DNA of 64,000 bases from Vibrio sp. B1FLJ16. Its GTDB lineage: Bacteria > Pseudomonadota > Gammaproteobacteria > Enterobacterales > Vibrionaceae. Shown here one piece after another: positions 40,518 through 50,368 of this stretch (position 1 is the stretch's first letter; each line of letters begins with the position of its first letter). The notes under the pieces are model-generated. The model had not been told where the DNA came from. It searched no databases and saw only the letters and a list, made by a program, of their open reading frames with translations. The translations under genes and the position numbers were made by a program. The DNA lies in contig NZ_HG992749.1 of the NCBI RefSeq assembly GCF_905175385.1, positions 1,054,001-1,118,000 of the forward strand. The letters are read 5' to 3'.

Positions 40518-41099
40518 CTAAAGAACTTCCAGTCCCTGAACCTGCAACATGTCAATCAGATCGATTAACGGCAGCCCTACAAGTGTATTTGGGTCTTTAC
40601 CGATAAGTTGTTTGAACAAACAGATGCCCATACCTTCGCTCTTAAAACTGCCCGCGCAGTAGAATGGCTCTTCTCTGTCGACGTAGCGTTCTATCTGTTC
40701 ATGAGTAAGTTCCCGGAAGTGAACCTCAAATGTATCGTAGTCGATCTCCGTTTTTTTAGTCACGGTATTGTGAACAGCTAAACCGGTATAAAAAGTAATG
40801 ACTTTACCACTTTGAGCCAGTAACTGTTTGATGGCATTTTCTCGATTCAGCGGCTTGCCAACAATTTCATTATCAATGACACAAACCTGATCACTTCCTA
40901 TCACTAAACTCGCTTCTTTCGTCGTACAAGATGTTGCTTTTCTCGCAGCTAATCGCATCACGAGATCCAGAGGTTCTTCGCCAGCTAGTGGTGTTTCGTC
41001 GCAATCGGGTGACAAACAAACAAACGGCACTGAAAGCTTTTCGAGCAGTTGCTTACGAAAAGGTGAGGTTGAGGCTAAAACCAGTTGGTAATTTTTCAT
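40518..41099 (-). CDS. yceF: Maf family nucleotide pyrophosphatase, YceF type
   Basis: This is a 193-residue house-cleaning pyrophosphatase. The signature LVLASTSPFRKQLLEKL opens the protein, and the conserved SDQVC loop, followed by GKPLNRENA, forms the active site. Position beside yceD-rpmF identifies it as the YceF branch, which hydrolyses 7-methyl-GTP in E. coli. It is divergent from yceD. Confidence 0.93.
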   Translation of the reverse strand: MKNYQLVLASTSPFRKQLLEKLSVPFVCLSPDCDETPLAGEEPLDLVMRLAARKATSCTTKEASLVIGSDQVCVIDNEIVGKPLNRENAIKQLLAQSGKVITFYTGLAVHNTVTKKTEIDYDTFEVHFRELTHEQIERYVDREEPFYCAGSFKSEGMGICLFKQLIGKDPNTLVGLPLIDLIDMLQVQGLEVL

Positions 41100-41248
41100 T
41101 TTGATTTACAATTTGCAGGAGCATTTCCGATAGGATAATCGATCAAAAATGATTCTGGCTAATGCTCTTTATGATAAGCGCAAAAAAGTACAACTTTTTT
41201 GCCTTTTTCTTTGACTAATTTTGATTTGGAAGATAAGATTCGCGCCCT

Positions 41249-41773
41249 ATGCAAAAGGTAAAAATACCGCGAACGGTTGATCCGGCGAAGGCGGCACAGA
41301 AACGATTGGATTACGATGGCATCATCCAAGCCAGTCTTTTCAAGCGCTTAGCGGAAGCAACTGAAGGCGTAAAACGCGACGCAGAAGTCTCATTGTCATT
41401 TGAGATAGATGAACAGCGACTCGTTGTTATCTCTGGTAAAGCTAACATCGAAGTCGAACTAGAATGTCAGCGTTGTAATGAGGTATTCGCACATGTGTGT
41501 GAAGTTGAATTCCTTTACACTCCTTACTACGGTGAGAAGACGGAAGAGGAAGCACCAGAAATTTATGATTTGGTAGATCTAAATGAGTACGGTGAATTAG
41601 ACCTTATACAACTGGTTGAAGATGAGTTCATCTTAACATTACCTCAGATTGCGATGCATGATGAAGCGGATTGTAGCGTTGATTCAAATAACATGGTTTT
41701 TGGTGAGCTTCCTGAAGAAATTGAGGAAGAGAAACCGAATCCATTCGACGTTTTGAAAAGTCTGAAAAAGTAA
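41249..41773 (+). CDS. yceD: YceD, DUF177 protein linked to 23S rRNA accumulation
   Basis: This is a 174-residue acidic protein of the DUF177 family, whose loss lowers 23S rRNA levels in other bacteria. Conserved features are the ECQRCNEVF zinc-like pair and the late DEFILTLPQIAMHDEADC segment. It is directly upstream of rpmF, the usual and often co-transcribed arrangement. The short C-terminal NPFDVLKSLK is also typical. Confidence 0.93.
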   Translation: MQKVKIPRTVDPAKAAQKRLDYDGIIQASLFKRLAEATEGVKRDAEVSLSFEIDEQRLVVISGKANIEVELECQRCNEVFAHVCEVEFLYTPYYGEKTEEEAPEIYDLVDLNEYGELDLIQLVEDEFILTLPQIAMHDEADCSVDSNNMVFGELPEEIEEEKPNPFDVLKSLKK

Positions 41774-41833
41774 TTGGTGTGGTAGCCGATTCTGCTTCAG
41801 GTTTTTAAACCCAATAGTATAGGAGTAGGGTCA

Positions 41834-42004
41834 ATGGCCGTACAAAAAAACCGTAAAACTCGTTCTAAGCGCGGTATGCGTCGTTCACACGATGCGCTAA
41901 CTACAGCTGCACTATCTGTAGACGCGACTTCTGGTGAAACTCACCTACGCCACAACGTAACTGCTGAAGGTTACTACCGTGGCAACAAGGTTATCAACAA
42001 GTAA
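41834..42004 (+). CDS. rpmF: Ribosomal protein bL32
   Basis: This is a 56-residue basic protein of the large ribosomal subunit. It starts [20 protein letters not shown] and ends NKVINK. AGGAGTAGGG precedes the ATG. It lies between yceD and plsX, the standard position, and its codons are those of a highly expressed gene. Confidence 0.97.
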   Translation: MAVQKNRKTRSKRGMRRSHDALTTAALSVDATSGETHLRHNVTAEGYYRGNKVINK

Positions 42005-42014
42005 GGTTGAACCT

Positions 42015-43040
42015 TTGCAAGCTATTACCGTTGCACTTGATGCAATGGGCGGGGATTTCGGTCCTCGCGTAACAGTGCCTGCCGCCGTGCAGGCACTGTC
42101 TCATTTCCCAGAGCTAAAAGTGATTCTTATTGGTGATCAATCTTTGATCACGTCTCAGTTATCTCAACTAGGTACTTCTACCAATTCCCGTTTGACTATT
42201 GTTCATACTGACAAAGTCATTTCTAACTCAGAAAAACCTTCATTAGCATTACGTAGCAGTAAAAACAGCTCTATGCGTAAGGCTATCGATCTCGTTTCTG
42301 AACACAAAGCTGATGCTTGTGTAAGCGGTGGTAATACCGGTGCATTGATGGCGCTTTCGCGTTTTGTTCTTAAGTTACTTCCTGGTATTGATCGTCCTGC
42401 TTTAGTTTCCGCTTTACCTACCATTAGTGGAAAACGAACGTGGATGTTGGACCTTGGTGCGAATGTATCATGCGACGCAGACAGTTTATTTCAATTTGCC
42501 GTGATGGGCAGCGCTTTAGCCGAGCAACATTTAGGTCGTCCCTCTCGTGTCGCGATTCTCAATATCGGTGTCGAAGAAATAAAAGGCAATGACCTGGTTA
42601 AACGCTGTGCGGAAATGCTTTCTAAAACCGACATAATTAATTTTGTCGGTTATATTGAAGGTAACCAAATATTGCATGATGTTGCTGACGTCATCGTTTG
42701 TGATGGATTCGTCGGCAATGTTTGTTTAAAGGCGAGCGAGGGAACAGCACAAGTTTTTATCGATAAGATAAAAACCAGCATGATGTCATCAACGATAAAG
42801 GGCTGGATTGCTAGAAAGTTGTTTTCTCGGCTATTTAATGAACTAAAAACACTGAACCCCGACCAGTATAACGGCGCAAGTTTGCTAGGATTGCGTGGCA
42901 TTGTTATTAAGAGCCATGGAAGTGCTGATGTATCTGCAGTTGTCAATGCACTTGGAGAGGCGGTACACGAAGTCAAACGACAAGTACCAAGCCGTATTAG
43001 CGATCGTTTGGAAGCGGTTTTACTCGAGAGGCATTATTAG
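42015..43040 (+). CDS. plsX: PlsX, acyl-ACP:phosphate acyltransferase
   Basis: This is an enzyme of about 341 residues that makes acyl phosphate for phospholipid synthesis. I propose the TTG at 42015 as start: the following sequence, [17 protein letters not shown], then aligns with the N-terminus of E. coli PlsX without extra residues, and AAGG lies eight bases upstream, in the rpmF stop region. An in-frame GTG at 41979 lies inside rpmF and is unlikely. Family motifs include [15 protein letters not shown] and [16 protein letters not shown]. Confidence 0.93.
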   Translation: MQAITVALDAMGGDFGPRVTVPAAVQALSHFPELKVILIGDQSLITSQLSQLGTSTNSRLTIVHTDKVISNSEKPSLALRSSKNSSMRKAIDLVSEHKADACVSGGNTGALMALSRFVLKLLPGIDRPALVSALPTISGKRTWMLDLGANVSCDADSLFQFAVMGSALAEQHLGRPSRVAILNIGVEEIKGNDLVKRCAEMLSKTDIINFVGYIEGNQILHDVADVIVCDGFVGNVCLKASEGTAQVFIDKIKTSMMSSTIKGWIARKLFSRLFNELKTLNPDQYNGASLLGLRGIVIKSHGSADVSAVVNALGEAVHEVKRQVPSRISDRLEAVLLERHY

Positions 43041-43045
43041 TCTTC

Positions 43046-44026
43046 ATGTATAGCAAAATTTTAGGTACTGGCAGCTACTTGCCATCTCAGGTGCGTACTA
43101 ACGCAGATCTAGAGAAAATGGTAGATACAAGTGATGAGTGGGTTGTCGCTCGCACAGGTATTAAAGAGCGTCGCATTTCTGCTGAGAATGAAACCGTTGC
43201 TGATATGGGTTACATTGCGGCGAAAAACGCGATTGACATGGCAGGTATCGATAAAAATGATATTGATTTAATTCTCGTAGCAACGACAAGTGGCTCTCAC
43301 GCTTTTCCTTCGGCGGCATGTCAGGTGCAAGCTCTGCTTGGCATTAAACATTGTCCGGCTTTCGATATGGCAGCGGCCTGTTCAGGATTTGTTTACGCTC
43401 TGTCTGTTGCCGATCAATATATCAAAACAGGTCATTGCAAAAATATATTGGTGATTGGCGCGGATGCGCTGTCAAAAACCTGTGACCCGAAAGACCGCTC
43501 AACCATCATCTTATTTGGTGATGCGGCTGGTGCCGTCGTTGTCGGTGCTAGCGAAGAACCTGGTATTCTTTCAACAACCATCAACGCTGATGGGCGTTTT
43601 GGTGACTTATTAAGCCTTAAGTTCCCGAATCGTCGTGAAGAGCTTCCTGGTGAATTTGAGCACAGTGAAGATATTAACAGCTGGTTGCATATGGCTGGTA
43701 ACGAAGTATTTAAAGTTGCTGTTACCCAGCTTTCTCGTTTAGTTACTGAGACACTAAAAGAGAATGGTATGGATAAGTCTGAATTAGACTGGTTAGTTCC
43801 GCATCAGGCAAATCTACGTATTATCTCCGCTACAGCTAAAAAGTTATCTATGCCAATGGATCAAGTAGTTGTCACACTTGACCGTCATGGTAATACCTCA
43901 GCAGCAACAGTTCCGACTGCGCTGGATGAAGCGGTACGTGATGGACGTATTAAACGCGGACAAACGTTGCTGCTTGAAGCATTTGGTGGTGGTTTCACCT
44001 GGGGTTCTGCTCTGGTGAAATTCTAA
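43046..44026 (+). CDS. fabH: FabH, beta-ketoacyl-ACP synthase III
   Basis: This is a 326-residue condensing enzyme that starts fatty acid synthesis from acetyl-CoA and malonyl-ACP. The catalytic triad is visible: Cys112 (AAACSGF), His253 (VPHQANLR) and Asn283 (GNTSAA). It is about nine residues longer than E. coli FabH, the extra residues falling in the loop [16 protein letters not shown] (194-209) near the acyl pocket. The start is five bases after the plsX stop. Confidence 0.97.
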   Translation: MYSKILGTGSYLPSQVRTNADLEKMVDTSDEWVVARTGIKERRISAENETVADMGYIAAKNAIDMAGIDKNDIDLILVATTSGSHAFPSAACQVQALLGIKHCPAFDMAAACSGFVYALSVADQYIKTGHCKNILVIGADALSKTCDPKDRSTIILFGDAAGAVVVGASEEPGILSTTINADGRFGDLLSLKFPNRREELPGEFEHSEDINSWLHMAGNEVFKVAVTQLSRLVTETLKENGMDKSELDWLVPHQANLRIISATAKKLSMPMDQVVVTLDRHGNTSAATVPTALDEAVRDGRIKRGQTLLLEAFGGGFTWGSALVKF

Positions 44027-44101
44027 GTTTCAAGAGAACTCAAATTTAAGGTGCGCGAAAGCGCATCTTATTTATTTTTACATTGCTTAAAGGAAAACAA
44101 C

Positions 44102-45025
44102 ATGAGCAAGTTTGCTATCGTATTTCCAGGCCAAGGTTCACAAGCAGTAGGTATGCTGGCTGAACTAGGCGAACAATATGACGTAGTAAAACAAACATTT
44201 GCAGAAGCATCTGACGCACTAGGTTACGATCTATGGGCGCTTGTTCAAAATGGCCCTGCTGAAGATTTAAACCAGACTTTCCGTACACAGCCGGCATTGT
44301 TAGCGTCTTCTGTGGCTATTTGGCGTGTATGGCAAGAGCTTGGTCTTGAGCAGCCTGCAAACCTGGCTGGTCACAGCTTGGGTGAGTATTCAGCACTAGT
44401 ATGTGCAGGTGTGATTGACTTTAAAGAAGCAATTAAACTCGTCGAGCTGCGCGGGCAGCTAATGCAAGAAGCAGTACCAGCAGGTACTGGTGCAATGTAC
44501 GCAATCATAGGTTTAGATGACGAATCTATCGCAAAAGCGTGCGAAGAGGCAGCGCAGGGTGACGTGGTTTCTCCAGTCAACTTTAACTCTCCTGGCCAAG
44601 TCGTTATCGCAGGTAGCAAAGACGCAGTAGAGCGTGCTGGTGCGTTGTGTAAAGAAGCAGGTGCTAAACGTGCACTTCCTCTTCCGGTATCTGTACCTTC
44701 TCACTGTGCTCTGATGAAGCCGGCTGCAGAAAAGCTTGCTGTTGCTCTAGAGTCAATCGAGTTTAACTCTCCGCAGGTTCCGGTAATCAACAACGTTGAT
44801 GTTATTGCTGAAACCGATCCGGCAAAAATTAAAGATGCACTTGTTCGTCAGCTACACAGCCCTGTTCGTTGGACAGAGAGCGTGCAGTTAATGAGTGAAC
44901 AAGGTGTAGAAACGCTTCTAGAGCTTGGCCCTGGCAAAGTTCTTACAGGCCTAACTAAACGTATCGTGAAATCACTGAGTGCAGCAGCTGTTAACGACGT
45001 AGCGTCGTTGGAAGCGGCTAAGTAA
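44102..45025 (+). CDS. fabD: FabD, malonyl-CoA:ACP transacylase
   Basis: This is a 307-residue enzyme that loads malonyl groups onto ACP. The start at 44102 has AAAGGA upstream and gives MSKFAIVFPGQGSQAVGML. The nucleophile is Ser92 in GHSLGEYSA, and the catalytic His lies in PVSVPSHCALM near residue 200. It sits between fabH and fabG. Confidence 0.97.
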   Translation: MSKFAIVFPGQGSQAVGMLAELGEQYDVVKQTFAEASDALGYDLWALVQNGPAEDLNQTFRTQPALLASSVAIWRVWQELGLEQPANLAGHSLGEYSALVCAGVIDFKEAIKLVELRGQLMQEAVPAGTGAMYAIIGLDDESIAKACEEAAQGDVVSPVNFNSPGQVVIAGSKDAVERAGALCKEAGAKRALPLPVSVPSHCALMKPAAEKLAVALESIEFNSPQVPVINNVDVIAETDPAKIKDALVRQLHSPVRWTESVQLMSEQGVETLLELGPGKVLTGLTKRIVKSLSAAAVNDVASLEAAK

Positions 45026-45066
45026 CTCCGATATAAGATCACGATAATCAAAGGAAAAACAACATG

Positions 45067-45801
45067 ATGAATCTAGAAGGTAAGATTGCTCTAGTGACAG
45101 GCGCAAGCCGTGGCATTGGTCGTGCGATTGCAGAACTTCTTGTTGAGCGTGGTGCGACAGTAATTGGTACTGCAACGTCTGAAAGCGGCGCTGCTGCGAT
45201 CAGCGAATACCTTGGTGAAAACGGTAAAGGTCTTGCGCTTAACGTAACAGACGTTGAGTCTATTGAAGCGACACTAAAAACCATCAATGATGAGTTTGGC
45301 GTTATCGATATTCTAGTGAACAACGCAGGTATTACACGCGACAATCTACTGATGCGTATGAAAGATGATGAGTGGAATGACATCATAGATACGAACCTGA
45401 CACCAATTTTCCGTATGTCGAAAGCGGTATTGCGCGGCATGATGAAAAAGCGTGCAGGCCGTATTATCAACGTCGGTTCAGTAGTCGGTACTATGGGTAA
45501 CGCTGGCCAGACTAACTATGCTGCGGCAAAAGCGGGTGTTATTGGCTTTACTAAGTCCATGGCTCGCGAAGTCGCTTCTCGCGGTGTCACAGTCAATACC
45601 GTTGCACCTGGTTTCATCGAAACCGATATGACTAAGGCACTAAATGAAGAGCAACGTGCAGTAACGTTAGCGAACGTGCCAGCGGGTCGTCTGGGCGATC
45701 CACGTGAAATTGCATCAGCAGTAGCATTCCTTGCTTCTCCAGAAGCGGCGTACATTACTGGTGAAACTTTGCATGTAAATGGCGGTATGTACATGGTTTA
45801 A
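45067..45801 (+). CDS. fabG: FabG, 3-ketoacyl-ACP reductase
   Basis: This is a 244-residue short-chain dehydrogenase, the same length as E. coli FabG from the ATG at 45067 (an ATG one codon earlier is possible). The NADPH-binding motif is TGASRGIG, and the catalytic residues are Ser138, Tyr151 and Lys155 (YAAAK). It reduces 3-ketoacyl-ACP in each elongation cycle. Confidence 0.97.
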   Translation: MNLEGKIALVTGASRGIGRAIAELLVERGATVIGTATSESGAAAISEYLGENGKGLALNVTDVESIEATLKTINDEFGVIDILVNNAGITRDNLLMRMKDDEWNDIIDTNLTPIFRMSKAVLRGMMKKRAGRIINVGSVVGTMGNAGQTNYAAAKAGVIGFTKSMAREVASRGVTVNTVAPGFIETDMTKALNEEQRAVTLANVPAGRLGDPREIASAVAFLASPEAAYITGETLHVNGGMYMV

Positions 45802-46048
45802 TACGACAGTTTTCGCAAAATAAGCTATTTTACATTGTGTGGTATAGCTTATAGTTGCAGTTAGCTGTAATAAACCTGTCATGCCGATGCGCAAGAATTG
45901 TGCATGATATAAGTCAAAAATGTATTGAAATTCGGTTAAATTCGCTAATTTTGTGGTTTGACCAGCAAGGAGCCCCTTGCAACTTTCAATAGTTCGAATA
46001 AACTACGGAATCATCGCATTAGGCGAAATCTGTAAAGGAAAAGAAAAA
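45802..46048 (+). promoter_or_regulatory. Region between fabG and acpP
   Basis: This is 247 bases without a gene, long enough for a separate acpP promoter as in E. coli. A six-base hairpin GCAAGG/CCTTGC (45965-45980) lies about 70 bases before the start codon. No intrinsic terminator for fabG is visible, so read-through into acpP is likely. Confidence 0.45.
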
Positions 46049-46282
46049 ATGAGCAACATCGAAGAACGCGTAAAGAAAATCATTGTTGAACAGCTAGGTG
46101 TAGACGAAGCAGAAGTTAAAAACGAAGCTTCTTTCGTTGACGATTTAGGTGCTGATTCTCTAGACACTGTAGAACTAGTTATGGCTCTAGAAGAGGAATT
46201 CGACACTGAGATTCCTGATGAAGAAGCTGAGAAGATCACTACTGTTCAAGCTGCAATCGACTACGTAAACAGCGCTCAGTAA
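46049..46282 (+). CDS. acpP: Acyl carrier protein
   Basis: This is a 77-residue acidic protein that carries growing acyl chains on phosphopantetheine at Ser37 ([11 protein letters not shown]). The ATG at 46049 follows AAAGGAAAAG; the longer frame upstream from 45977 has no ACP similarity. The gene uses codons of highly expressed genes and is followed by a stem-loop before fabF. Confidence 0.98.
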
Positions 46283-46292
46283 TTATCTCTCC

Positions 46293-46323
46293 CAGGCGGT
46301 CTCCTAAGACCGCCTGTGTTTTT
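46293..46323 (+). terminator. Stem-loop between acpP and fabF
   Basis: The arms CAGGCGGTCT and AGACCGCCTG form a perfect ten-base stem with a four-base loop, then TGTTTTTT. It looks like a true but probably leaky terminator, which would explain higher acpP than fabF expression. Confidence 0.8.
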
Positions 46324-46375
46324 TCCAACTTTCTCTATCCCTCATAGAAACATTCAATTCCCGGAGAATTATATC

Positions 46376-47626
46376 GTGTCCAAGCGTCGTGTAGTTGTCA
46401 CTGGCATGGGTATGTTGTCACCGGTAGGCAACACAGTAGAATCATCTTGGAAAGCCCTGTTAGAAGGTCAAAGTGGTATTGTGAATATCGAGCACTTTGA
46501 TGCTACGAATTTCTCAACTCGTTTTGCAGGTCTTGTTAAAGATTTCGATTGCACAGAGTACATGTCTAAGAAAGATGCTCGTAAAATGGATCTATTCATC
46601 CAATACGGCGTCGCAGCTGGTATCCAAGCTCTTGATGACTCTGGCTTACAAATTACCGAAGAAAACGCGGCTCGAGTTGGTGTTGCAATCGGCTCAGGCA
46701 TTGGCGGTCTAGAACTGATCGAATCAGGTCACACCTCTTTAGTAGAAAAAGGCCCTCGCAAAGTTAGCCCATTTTTCGTTCCATCGACCATCGTAAACAT
46801 GGTTGCAGGTAACTTATCTATCATGCGCGGCCTTCGTGGTCCTAATATCGCGATTTCGACAGCATGTACTACAGGTTTGCATAACATTGGCCATGCGGCC
46901 CGTATGATCGCGTATGGTGATGCAGATGCTATGGTTGCTGGTGGTTCAGAAAAAGCGTCTACTCCGTTAGGTATGGCTGGCTTTGGTGCTGCTAAAGCGC
47001 TATCTACCCGTAACGATGAACCACAAAAAGCTTCTCGTCCATGGGACAAAGGCCGTGACGGCTTTGTTCTTGGCGATGGTGCAGGCATGATGGTACTTGA
47101 AGAGTACGAACATGCTAAGGCTCGTGGCGCTAAGATATACGCTGAGCTTGTTGGTTTTGGTATGTCTGGCGACGCTTACCACATGACCTCTCCAAGTGAA
47201 GATGGTTCAGGTGGCGCACTAGCGATGGAAGCGGCGATGCGTGATGCTAAGATCACGGGTACTCAAGTGGGTTACGTAAACGCACACGGTACTTCGACTC
47301 CTGCTGGTGATGTGGCTGAAATCAAAGGTGTGAAACGCGCTCTTGGTGAAGAAGGCTCGAAGCAGGTTCTGGTCTCTTCTACTAAGTCTATGACCGGTCA
47401 TCTTTTAGGCGCTGCTGGCTCGGTTGAAGCGATCATTACGGTGATGTCTTTGGTTGAGCAGATTGTTCCGCCTACTATCAATTTGGATGATCCAGAAGAA
47501 GGCCTAGATATCGACCTTGTGCCGCACACTGCGCGCAAAGTTGATGGGATGGAATACGCAATTTGTAACTCGTTTGGCTTCGGTGGTACAAACGGTTCTC
47601 TGGTATTCAAAAAGTTTGAAGAGTAA
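46376..47626 (+). CDS. fabF: FabF, beta-ketoacyl-ACP synthase II
   Basis: This is a 416-residue condensing enzyme needed for cis-vaccenate formation and chain elongation. I chose the GTG at 46376, with GGAG nine bases upstream; translation then begins [18 protein letters not shown], aligned with E. coli FabF. The nucleophile is Cys164 (STACTTG); the catalytic histidines lie in [11 protein letters not shown] and [11 protein letters not shown]. Confidence 0.97.
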   Translation: MSKRRVVVTGMGMLSPVGNTVESSWKALLEGQSGIVNIEHFDATNFSTRFAGLVKDFDCTEYMSKKDARKMDLFIQYGVAAGIQALDDSGLQITEENAARVGVAIGSGIGGLELIESGHTSLVEKGPRKVSPFFVPSTIVNMVAGNLSIMRGLRGPNIAISTACTTGLHNIGHAARMIAYGDADAMVAGGSEKASTPLGMAGFGAAKALSTRNDEPQKASRPWDKGRDGFVLGDGAGMMVLEEYEHAKARGAKIYAELVGFGMSGDAYHMTSPSEDGSGGALAMEAAMRDAKITGTQVGYVNAHGTSTPAGDVAEIKGVKRALGEEGSKQVLVSSTKSMTGHLLGAAGSVEAIITVMSLVEQIVPPTINLDDPEEGLDIDLVPHTARKVDGMEYAICNSFGFGGTNGSLVFKKFEE

Positions 47627-47666
47627 TACTACCTAACCTTATTTAGGTAAGTGGAACTTGTATTCT

Positions 47667-47698
47667 AACGGCTCGATGCTTAGCATTGAGCCGTTTTG
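47667..47698 (+). terminator. Intrinsic terminator of fabF
   Basis: The arms AACGGCTC and GAGCCGTT, extended inward by ATGC/GCAT, are followed by TTTGTTTT. Confidence 0.8.
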
Positions 47699-47710
47699 TT
47701 TTATTTGAGA

Positions 47711-47870
47711 TTATACCAATTCCAGTAATCATCTAATCATTTTTGCTGGTTAAAATCGCTGATAGCTACGTTAGAATTTTTGCAATTAGAACGACTTGTG
47801 ACTGCACATTCTGCCTTGATTTAAGCGATTTTTCCTGCACAATTTTCTGATCATTAAATTATTGGTATCA
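47711..47870. repeat. Inverted-repeat element upstream of pabC, MITE-like
   Basis: ATACCAAT (47713-47720) and ATTGGTAT (47861-47868) are inverted ends, with weaker symmetry continuing inward through TAATCATC and GATCATTA. The 160-base stretch has no reading frame. Its core holds GTTAAAATC (47749), TAGCTA (47763), CTTGTGA (47795) and TGCCTTG (47812), the same words in the same order as the element at 9645-9873. It lies just before the pabC start and may carry or replace that promoter. Confidence 0.6.
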
Positions 47871-47889
47871 GCAATATTAAGGTAATCGA

Positions 47890-48705
47890 ATGTTTTGGGT
47901 AAATGGAATTCCGCAAACACACGTTTCGCTTGGCGATCGCTCCTTTCAGTATGGCGATGGTTGCTTCACCACTATTCTGACAAAAAATGGAGAGTTGGTG
48001 TTCTGGCCCGAACATGTTGAACGTATGGAAGCATGTCTCAAAACATTGCAGATCCCTTTACCTGACTGGCAAACGGTACGTGACTGGGCAAACCTAGCTT
48101 CTCTGCAGGATGAAAATGCTGGTATCAAAATTCATTTCAGTCGTGGTAATGGCGGACGTGGTTATAGTCTAAGCGGGGTTGAAGGCCCTGTGGTTACTAT
48201 TTCTAACTTTGCTTTTCCTACTCATTACTCCCTGTGGCAAAAAAATGGAGTCTGCCTTGGTGTATGTGAGACTCGGTTGGGTATTCAGCCCCTTCTGGCC
48301 GGACATAAACACAACAACCGCTTAGAGCAGGTTCTTGCCAAAGCTGAGATTGAAGGAACTGAGTTTGCCGATGCAGTAACGTTAAATGTGCAAAATCATG
48401 TCATTGAAACTACAATGGCCAACCTTTTTTGGGTTAAAGATAATGATGTTTATACGCCAGATTTAAGTTTGTCCGGTGTTGCTGGCGTGATGCGTCGTAA
48501 AGTGCTTGAATTTCTGTATGCCAGCGACATCAGAGTAGAAGTGGGTAATTTTACTCTTTCTGAGATGCTTGAAGCGGACGAAGTATGGATGTGTAACTCA
48601 TTACTAGGTGTTGCTCCGGTGAGGAGTATTACAACTCGAAATCAACAGATAGAATTTCCGATAGGAAAACTGACCAAACGATTGCAAGGAAACCTAAGTA
48701 CGTGA
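47890..48705 (+). CDS. pabC: Aminodeoxychorismate lyase
   Basis: This is a 271-residue PLP enzyme of the branched-chain aminotransferase fold that forms 4-aminobenzoate for folate. The PLP lysine is Lys140 (GHKHNNRLEQ), the same number as in E. coli. The N-terminal MFWVNG and GDRSFQYGDGCFTT are typical. Its stop overlaps the mltG start (GTGA). Confidence 0.95.
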   Translation: MFWVNGIPQTHVSLGDRSFQYGDGCFTTILTKNGELVFWPEHVERMEACLKTLQIPLPDWQTVRDWANLASLQDENAGIKIHFSRGNGGRGYSLSGVEGPVVTISNFAFPTHYSLWQKNGVCLGVCETRLGIQPLLAGHKHNNRLEQVLAKAEIEGTEFADAVTLNVQNHVIETTMANLFWVKDNDVYTPDLSLSGVAGVMRRKVLEFLYASDIRVEVGNFTLSEMLEADEVWMCNSLLGVAPVRSITTRNQQIEFPIGKLTKRLQGNLST

Positions 48706-49718
48706 TTAAAAAACTACTGGCTGTTGTTGTGCTAATTGCTTTGATTAGCGCAGCGGGTGTTTTTTACGTTGTTTCACAGGCGAAACAATATGTGAATAAG
48801 CCAATCTTACTTGAGCAACCTCAATTATTTACGGTAGAGAGTGGCACAAGCTTTCACCAGGTAATGCGTTCTCTGGTGAAAAGTGAGGTGGTTGAGGCGT
48901 CTGACTATACACGTCTAATTCCTCGCCTTTACCCAGAGCTTCTTCAGGTAAGAGCCGGAACATACCAACTTGAGCCTGACATGTCGCTTTATCAAGCGTT
49001 GGAAAAACTCAATAGCGGAAAAGAGCACCAGTTCGCCATTACTTTTGTGGAAGGAAGTCGCTTTTCTGAATGGGTCAGCTTACTAAAAAATGCGCCTTAC
49101 ATAGAGCACGACTTAACTGGCTTAACTGAACATGAGATGGCTGTTAAGTTGGGTATTGAGCGAGAAAAGCTAGAAGGACTCTTTTTAGCTGAAACGTACC
49201 ACTACACTGCAGGTGCCAGCGAGAGTCAGTTGTTGAACCGCGCTCATCAGAAACTGAATGATATTCTCGATGTGAAATGGGAATCTCGTCAGGAAAAGTT
49301 ACCTCTTAAAAACAAATATGAAGCTTTGATCCTCGCTTCCATCATCGAGAAAGAAACCGCGATTGATTCTGAACGTGAACGTGTTGCTTCGGTATTTGTT
49401 AACCGTTTGAACAAACGCATGCGTTTACAAACAGATCCTACGGTAATCTACGGAATGGGGGATGCTTACGATGGTAACATCCGCAAAAAAGACTTGCGTA
49501 CACCGACGCCGTATAACACATACACCATCAATGGATTACCACCAACACCAATAGCGATGGCAGGTGAAGCTTCAATTGTTGCAGCTCTGAATCCAGAAAA
49601 GAGTAACTATTTATATTTTGTTGCAAGCGGAAAGGGCGGGCATGTGTTTACTAAATCCCTTGCTGAACACAATCGTGCTGTACGAGCCTATTTAAGAGAA
49701 CTAAGAAAGAATAAATGA
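48702..49718 (+). CDS. mltG: MltG, endolytic murein transglycosylase
   Basis: This is a 338-residue inner-membrane enzyme of the YceG family that cleaves nascent peptidoglycan strands. It starts with GTG overlapping the pabC stop. One membrane helix spans residues 5-24, a LysM-like region follows, and the catalytic glutamate is Glu218 in SIIEKET. The stop overlaps the tmk start region (ATGATGA). Confidence 0.95.
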   Translation: MIKKLLAVVVLIALISAAGVFYVVSQAKQYVNKPILLEQPQLFTVESGTSFHQVMRSLVKSEVVEASDYTRLIPRLYPELLQVRAGTYQLEPDMSLYQALEKLNSGKEHQFAITFVEGSRFSEWVSLLKNAPYIEHDLTGLTEHEMAVKLGIEREKLEGLFLAETYHYTAGASESQLLNRAHQKLNDILDVKWESRQEKLPLKNKYEALILASIIEKETAIDSERERVASVFVNRLNKRMRLQTDPTVIYGMGDAYDGNIRKKDLRTPTPYNTYTINGLPPTPIAMAGEASIVAALNPEKSNYLYFVASGKGGHVFTKSLAEHNRAVRAYLRELRKNK

Positions 49719-50347
49719 TGAAATCAAACTTTATTGTCATAGAGGGCCTTGAAGGCGCGGGTAAAAGCACAGCGATTCAAACCGTGTTGGACACACTAAA
49801 CAAATCGGGTATTCACGATATAGTTAATACTCGTGAGCCCGGAGGTACCCCTCTGGCGGAAAAAATGCGAGCGCTGGTAAAAGAAGAGCAGGAAGGCGAA
49901 GACCTTCAGGATATGACAGAGTTGCTTCTTCTTTATGCGGCGCGTGTTCAGCTGGTAGAAAACGTAATCAAACCTGCTTTAGCCAATGGACAATGGGTTG
50001 TGGGTGACCGCCATGATATGTCTTCTCAGGCTTATCAGGGGGGCGGTCGTCAGATTGATGCTGCTTTAATGAAAAACCTGCGAGATACCACGCTGGGTGA
50101 TTTCAGACCAGCGTTTACTATTTATATGGATATCGACCCTCGAGTTGGATTAGAGCGTGCCCGTGGACGTGGTGAGTTAGACCGTATCGAAAAGATGGAC
50201 ATTAGCTTTTTCGAGCGTACCCGTGCACGTTATCTGGAGATTGCCAACAATGATCCTTCAGTTGTGGTAATTAATGCCGAACAGACGATTGAAAAAGTAT
50301 CGCAAGATATTCAAGCTGCTCTAAATGAGTGGCTGTCGCATCAATAA
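49718..50347 (+). CDS. tmk: Thymidylate kinase
   Basis: This is a 209-residue kinase for dTMP. The P-loop is GLEGAGKST (about residues 10-18), the DR motif is [16 protein letters not shown], and the lid segment follows [10 protein letters not shown]. Two ATG codons are adjacent (49715 and 49718); the second aligns with the E. coli start. It overlaps mltG by one base or four bases depending on that choice. Confidence 0.96.
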   Translation: MKSNFIVIEGLEGAGKSTAIQTVLDTLNKSGIHDIVNTREPGGTPLAEKMRALVKEEQEGEDLQDMTELLLLYAARVQLVENVIKPALANGQWVVGDRHDMSSQAYQGGGRQIDAALMKNLRDTTLGDFRPAFTIYMDIDPRVGLERARGRGELDRIEKMDISFFERTRARYLEIANNDPSVVVINAEQTIEKVSQDIQAALNEWLSHQ

Positions 50348-50368
50348 GCGAAAAAGATAAGGTTATAC

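Noticed and set aside
41979-42014. GTG at 41979 as the plsX start
   Set aside because: It lies inside rpmF, and the extra residues do not align with PlsX proteins; the TTG at 42015 gives the family N-terminus.
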